DNA from: Bathymodiolus brooksi
Taxonomy: Eukaryota; Mollusca; Bivalvia; Mytilida; Modiolidae
Assembly (NCBI GenBank): GCA_963680875.1
Contig: OY804578.1
Span: 4,774,001-4,838,000, forward strand
Reading direction: 5' to 3'
Length of the DNA: 64,000 nucleotides
Part shown: positions 61,522 through 64,000 of the stretch, one piece after another
Layout: the number at the start of each line of letters is the position of its first letter
Numbering within the stretch: position 1 is the stretch's first letter
The notes under the pieces: generated by a model
Seen by the model: only the letters and a program-made list of their open reading frames with translations
Told to the model about the DNA's origin: nothing
The model's database searches: none
Position numbers and translations under genes: made by a program

Positions 61522-62308
61522 TTAGGCTTTTTTGTTTATGCCTTCCGGGTGTAATGTTTGTAACTCGCGGATCCAAAAACTCTCTGTTTTCTGTCTTTGA
61601 TTTTCTTTCCAACTTGGATTGTGGTCAATGATATAAATTTTGGATCTGCCAAAGTCTTCCAATGAGTGCCCCGGTGACACAAAGTGTTGACTCACGGGCA
61701 AGAGCGTCTTTTTCGTAAGGTCACTTCTGTGTCTATTCATTCTTTTGTTGAATGGTTGGACACTTTCTCCTACGTATTGCGCCCCGCAGACGTGACAGTC
61801 AAGGAGGTAAACCACACTAGGTGTTTTGCAATTGACATTGCAAAATATCTTATACTCCTTTCCTGTCGTCTTGCTATGGAACACTTGTGTGTGTTGCAAT
61901 TGGAGACAGCACTTGCAACGCTTGTCACCACATAGTTTACACTGGCCGACCGTCGATGAAGGTCTATATACCGCAGCTCTGACCAGTGTATCCTTAATGC
62001 TTTTAGGTCGCCGGAACGCTACAACGGGTGGTTCAGGGAACAACTTGGCCAGCGTTTCACTTTTTTGAATTTCTTTCCAATGATGACGGACAATGCCTGC
62101 AATTTTCGCTAAAGAAGGATGGTAAGTGAGAACAAGGGGAACCCGTTTGTTGATCTTTTTTTCTTTGTATTCCAGGAGGTCATTTCTGTTAATTTCACTG
62201 GCTTTTGAAAACCCTCTCTCTATAACTTTGTCATTATATCCCCGTTTCTTCAAATGATGGCGTAAATCTCCTAGTCTTTGCTTGGTGGTTTCAACAGTGG
62301 AGCATATT
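61522..62308 (-). pseudogene. Penelope-like GIY-YIG endonuclease domain, left arm (5'-truncated)
   Basis: Genuine element sequence begins at the palindrome junction (ICSTVETTKQRLGDLRHHLK) and runs to a normal stop at 61522. The residues upstream of this in the open frame (MLGGFNSGAYSFLL) are antisense of the other arm. Seen in order are RGYNDKVIERGFSKASEINR (tail of the RT-endonuclease connector), a Cys-rich finger CKLCGDKRCKCC, the GIY-YIG core VVYLLDCHVCGAQYVGES, the Arg helix FNKRMNRHRSDL, and the catalytic Glu region ESFWIRELQTLHPEGINKK. The RT domain is missing, so the copy is not autonomous, but the endonuclease frame is intact. Confidence 0.85.
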
Positions 62309-62318
62309 AGCAAAAACG

Positions 62319-63105
62319 AATATGCTCCACTGTTGAAACCACCAAGCAAAGACTAGGAGATTTACGCCATCATTTGAAGAAGCGAGGATATAATGACAAA
62401 GTTATAGAGAGAGGGTTTTCAAAAGCCAGTGAAATTAACAGAAATGACCTCCTGGAATACAAAGAAAAAAAGATCAACAAACGGGTTCCCCTTGTTCTCA
62501 CTTACCATCCTTCTTTAGCGAAAATTGCAGGCATTGTCCCTCATCATTGGAAAGAAATTCAAAAAAGTGAAACGCTGGCCAAGTTGTTCCCTGAACCACC
62601 CGTTGTAGCGTTCCGGCGACCTAAAAGCATTAAGGATACACTGGTCAGAGCTGCGGTATCTAGACCTTCATCGACGGTCGGCCAGTGTAAACCATGTGGT
62701 GACAAGCGTTGCAAGTGCTGTCTCCAATTGCAACACACACAAGTGTTCCATAGCAAGACGACAGGAAAGGAGTATAGGATATTTTGCAATGTCAATTGCA
62801 AAACACCTAATGTGGTTTACCTCCTTGACTGTTACGTCTGCGGGTCGCAATACGTAGGAGAAAGTGTCCAACCATTCAACAAAAGAATGAATGGACACAG
62901 AAGTGACCTTACGAAAAAGACGCCCTTGCCCGTGAGTCAACACTTTGTGTCGCCGGAGCACTCATTGGAAGACTTTGGCAGATCTAAAATTTATATCATT
63001 GACCACAATCCAAGTTGGAAAGAAAATCAAAGACAGAAAAAAGAGAGTTTTTGGATCCGCGAGTTACAAACATTACACCCGGAAGGCATAAACAAAAAGG
63101 CCTAA
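62319..63105 (+). pseudogene. Penelope-like GIY-YIG endonuclease domain, right arm (5'-truncated)
   Basis: This is the mirror copy of 61522-62308. The frame is open from the junction (CSTVETTKQRLGD) through KRGYNDKVIERGFSKASEIN, CKPCGDKRCKCC, VVYLLDCYVCGSQYVGES, FNKRMNGHRSDL and ESFWIRELQTLHPEGINKK to the stop at 63105. It has no usable ATG near the junction. Scattered residue differences from the left copy (CKPC for CKLC, GSQ for GAQ, NGH for NRH) show that the arms have diverged slightly since formation. Confidence 0.85.
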
Positions 63106-63306
63106 ATCTTTTGTTTTTTGTTTTTTAACCTTTTAACCAGTGCCTGGACCTTAGCTAGTTGGTAAACTTCATCATTACATTTTCTCATTCTGTTCATATT
63201 TATAGATTAGTGTGCAATATACTTGAATAATATAAAGTATAAAGTTCAAGATTATGATTTTTAGTAATTTACGTCACGATAACTGATGCTCACGTGACAA
63301 TTTTTC

Positions 63307-63363
63307 AAATCGGATTACAGACGCTGATGAAGCTTGTCGGTCAAGCGAAATATCCGTCGATTT
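63307..63363 (+). ncRNA. Hammerhead-ribozyme-like motif, right Penelope arm
   Basis: The mirror copy has AAATC 63307-63311, GACG 63320-63323, CTGATGA 63324-63330, stem II GCTTG 63332-63336 with CAAGC 63342-63346, GAAA 63347-63350, TATC 63351-63354, and CGTCGATTT 63355-63363. The predicted scissile bond follows C63354. Every core base is the same as in the left arm. Confidence 0.6.
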
Positions 63364-63456
63364 CATTATAATTATAGTCTTTTTGTAGACTTATAGTTAT
63401 TTTTGTTACATTTTAACATCTTTTTTTGATATCGTTGTGCTAACATTTTAGACGTT

Positions 63457-63481
63457 TATATATATATGTATATATATATAT
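63457..63481. repeat. (TA)n-rich tract at the right end of the palindrome
   Basis: TTATATATATATGTATATAT and following bases flank the right arm, matching the TA run beyond the left arm. Confidence 0.85.
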
Positions 63482-63546
63482 ACGTCTGAAAATTAAACCA
63501 AACAGTGTTAGAATTAGATTTTAGAGCTGTCAAATTTTTGTTCTTC

Positions 63547-63640
63547 CCTCGACGGGATTTGAACCCACACCATTGTTACACTGCAGCACCATTCGCTTAG
63601 CCTTACGTCCAGCGCCCTAGACCACTCGACTACATCCACT
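63547..63640 (-). repeat. tRNA-derived SINE head
   Basis: On the minus strand TAGTCGAGTGGTCTAGGGCG (63632-63613) resembles the A-box region of a class II (Leu/Ser-like) tRNA, and GTGGGTTCAAATCCC (63568-63554) is a B box. The interior does not fold as a full tRNA cloverleaf and no anticodon stem is convincing. The downstream body reads AACAAAAATTTGACAGC and AAAATCTAATTCTAACACTG, a phrase that I recall from bivalve SINE-like repeats. Confidence 0.6.
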
Positions 63641-64000
63641 CCCTAAAAAAGGAGCTTCAATAGTCGTAGTGTTACCTTGTCTCGTAAGGCAAATCTAGGG
63701 ATAGGCGTAAGGCATGTGTATAAGCGTGTGTAGATGGTACATATATACTTAATATTATAATTTGACAGCAATCTAACTCAGCAATTTTTAATATATTGGA
63801 TAGGATAATGAAGAATTATTATATATATATATATATGTACAAGCGTCTATCATAATGTCACTATTTCCTTGAAAAAGTTTTTCATCACCAATCCATTGAT
63901 TTTAGAAGAACAAAACTCCTTTAAAATCATTGGAACATAGGCTGAGCAATTTTCTGGAATGGTTAACTTTGCCATGACAATATGGAATAGTAACTGTAAC
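63641..64000. other. Terminal intergenic segment
   Basis: No gene is seen. A (TA)n tract (63817-63836) is the only clear feature. Confidence 0.5.

Larger units (their letters stand above)
61180..63460. mobile_element. Palindrome of two 5'-truncated Penelope-like elements, head to head
   Basis: Sequence 61180-62308 is the near-perfect reverse complement of 62319-63460, with only a 10-bp spacer (AGCAAAAACG, 62309-62318). Outer edges are AAACGTCTAAAATGTTAGC on the left and its complement on the right, then TA runs. Each arm carries the C-terminal GIY-YIG part of a Penelope-like protein and about 330 bp of 3' sequence including a hammerhead-like motif. The right arm has about 10 extra bases (around TGATGCTCAC at 63284). 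Both copies are truncated at the same internal point, so the structure looks like a single event, e.g. twin priming or fold-back, and not two insertions. Confidence 0.88.

Noticed and set aside
63547..63640. A functional tRNA gene on the minus strand
   Set aside because: A and B boxes are present but there is no coherent cloverleaf or anticodon arm; it is better explained as a SINE head. The same applies to 45056-45110.

Overview
This is eukaryotic, AT-rich DNA that is almost entirely repeats and mobile elements. It shows DIRS, Gypsy and Penelope-like retroelements, a Polinton/Maverick relic, tRNA-derived SINE heads and a dispersed repeat monomer that I recognise from bivalve (mussel-type) genomes. 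My best guess is a bivalve mollusc, possibly a mytilid. That assignment rests on recognising repeat families, not on a search.

Layout. (1) 1-31134 is one giant satellite of 72-bp units (about 430 copies, left edge outside the window) with nested higher-order repeats; each unit is in frame with itself as a 24-residue peptide. (2) 31135-31445 is a single-copy body of a dispersed repeat. (3) 31446-32702 is a second satellite, 38-bp units, about 33 copies. The two satellites share a core, CTGATGAA...TTATTCCAGAAAC, that has the hammerhead-ribozyme signature (CUGAUGA...GAAA), and they end in homologous 3' flanks. The simplest reading is that two successive hammerhead sites of one retrozyme-like repeat were each expanded into a tandem array. 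(4) 32960-36381 (-) is a decayed DIRS-type tyrosine-recombinase retrotransposon; 36750-38155 (-) is a decayed Penelope-related reverse transcriptase. (5) 38680-43244 is a fold-back Polinton derivative: two inverted arms of about 2.1 kb, each holding the 5' end of a protein-primed DNA polymerase B gene, bounded by a 6-bp target duplication AACGTT. (6) 44252-46186 is a 39-bp minisatellite split by a DNA-transposon-like insertion that contains a SINE head. (7) 46516-46564 may be the signal-peptide exon of a secreted protein gene. (8) About 47005-53053 (-) is a decayed Gypsy element with one probable LTR. (9) About 53400-58740 is a large, interrupted inverted repeat whose right end runs into a 23-bp minisatellite (58736-60114). 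(10) 60301-61045 holds a hairpin plus four copies of a repeat of about 175 bp. (11) 61180-63460 is a near-perfect palindrome of two 5'-truncated Penelope-like elements with GIY-YIG endonuclease domains and hammerhead-like 3' motifs, followed by a tRNA-derived SINE head.

No intact cellular protein-coding gene or functional RNA gene is established. Three themes recur: hammerhead-like motifs (two satellites and the Penelope palindrome), long inverted duplications of mobile elements (Polinton, Penelope, and the 53-59 kb structure), and minisatellites arising inside or at the edges of mobile elements. The palindromes could give long hairpin RNA and small RNAs if transcribed; this is inference.
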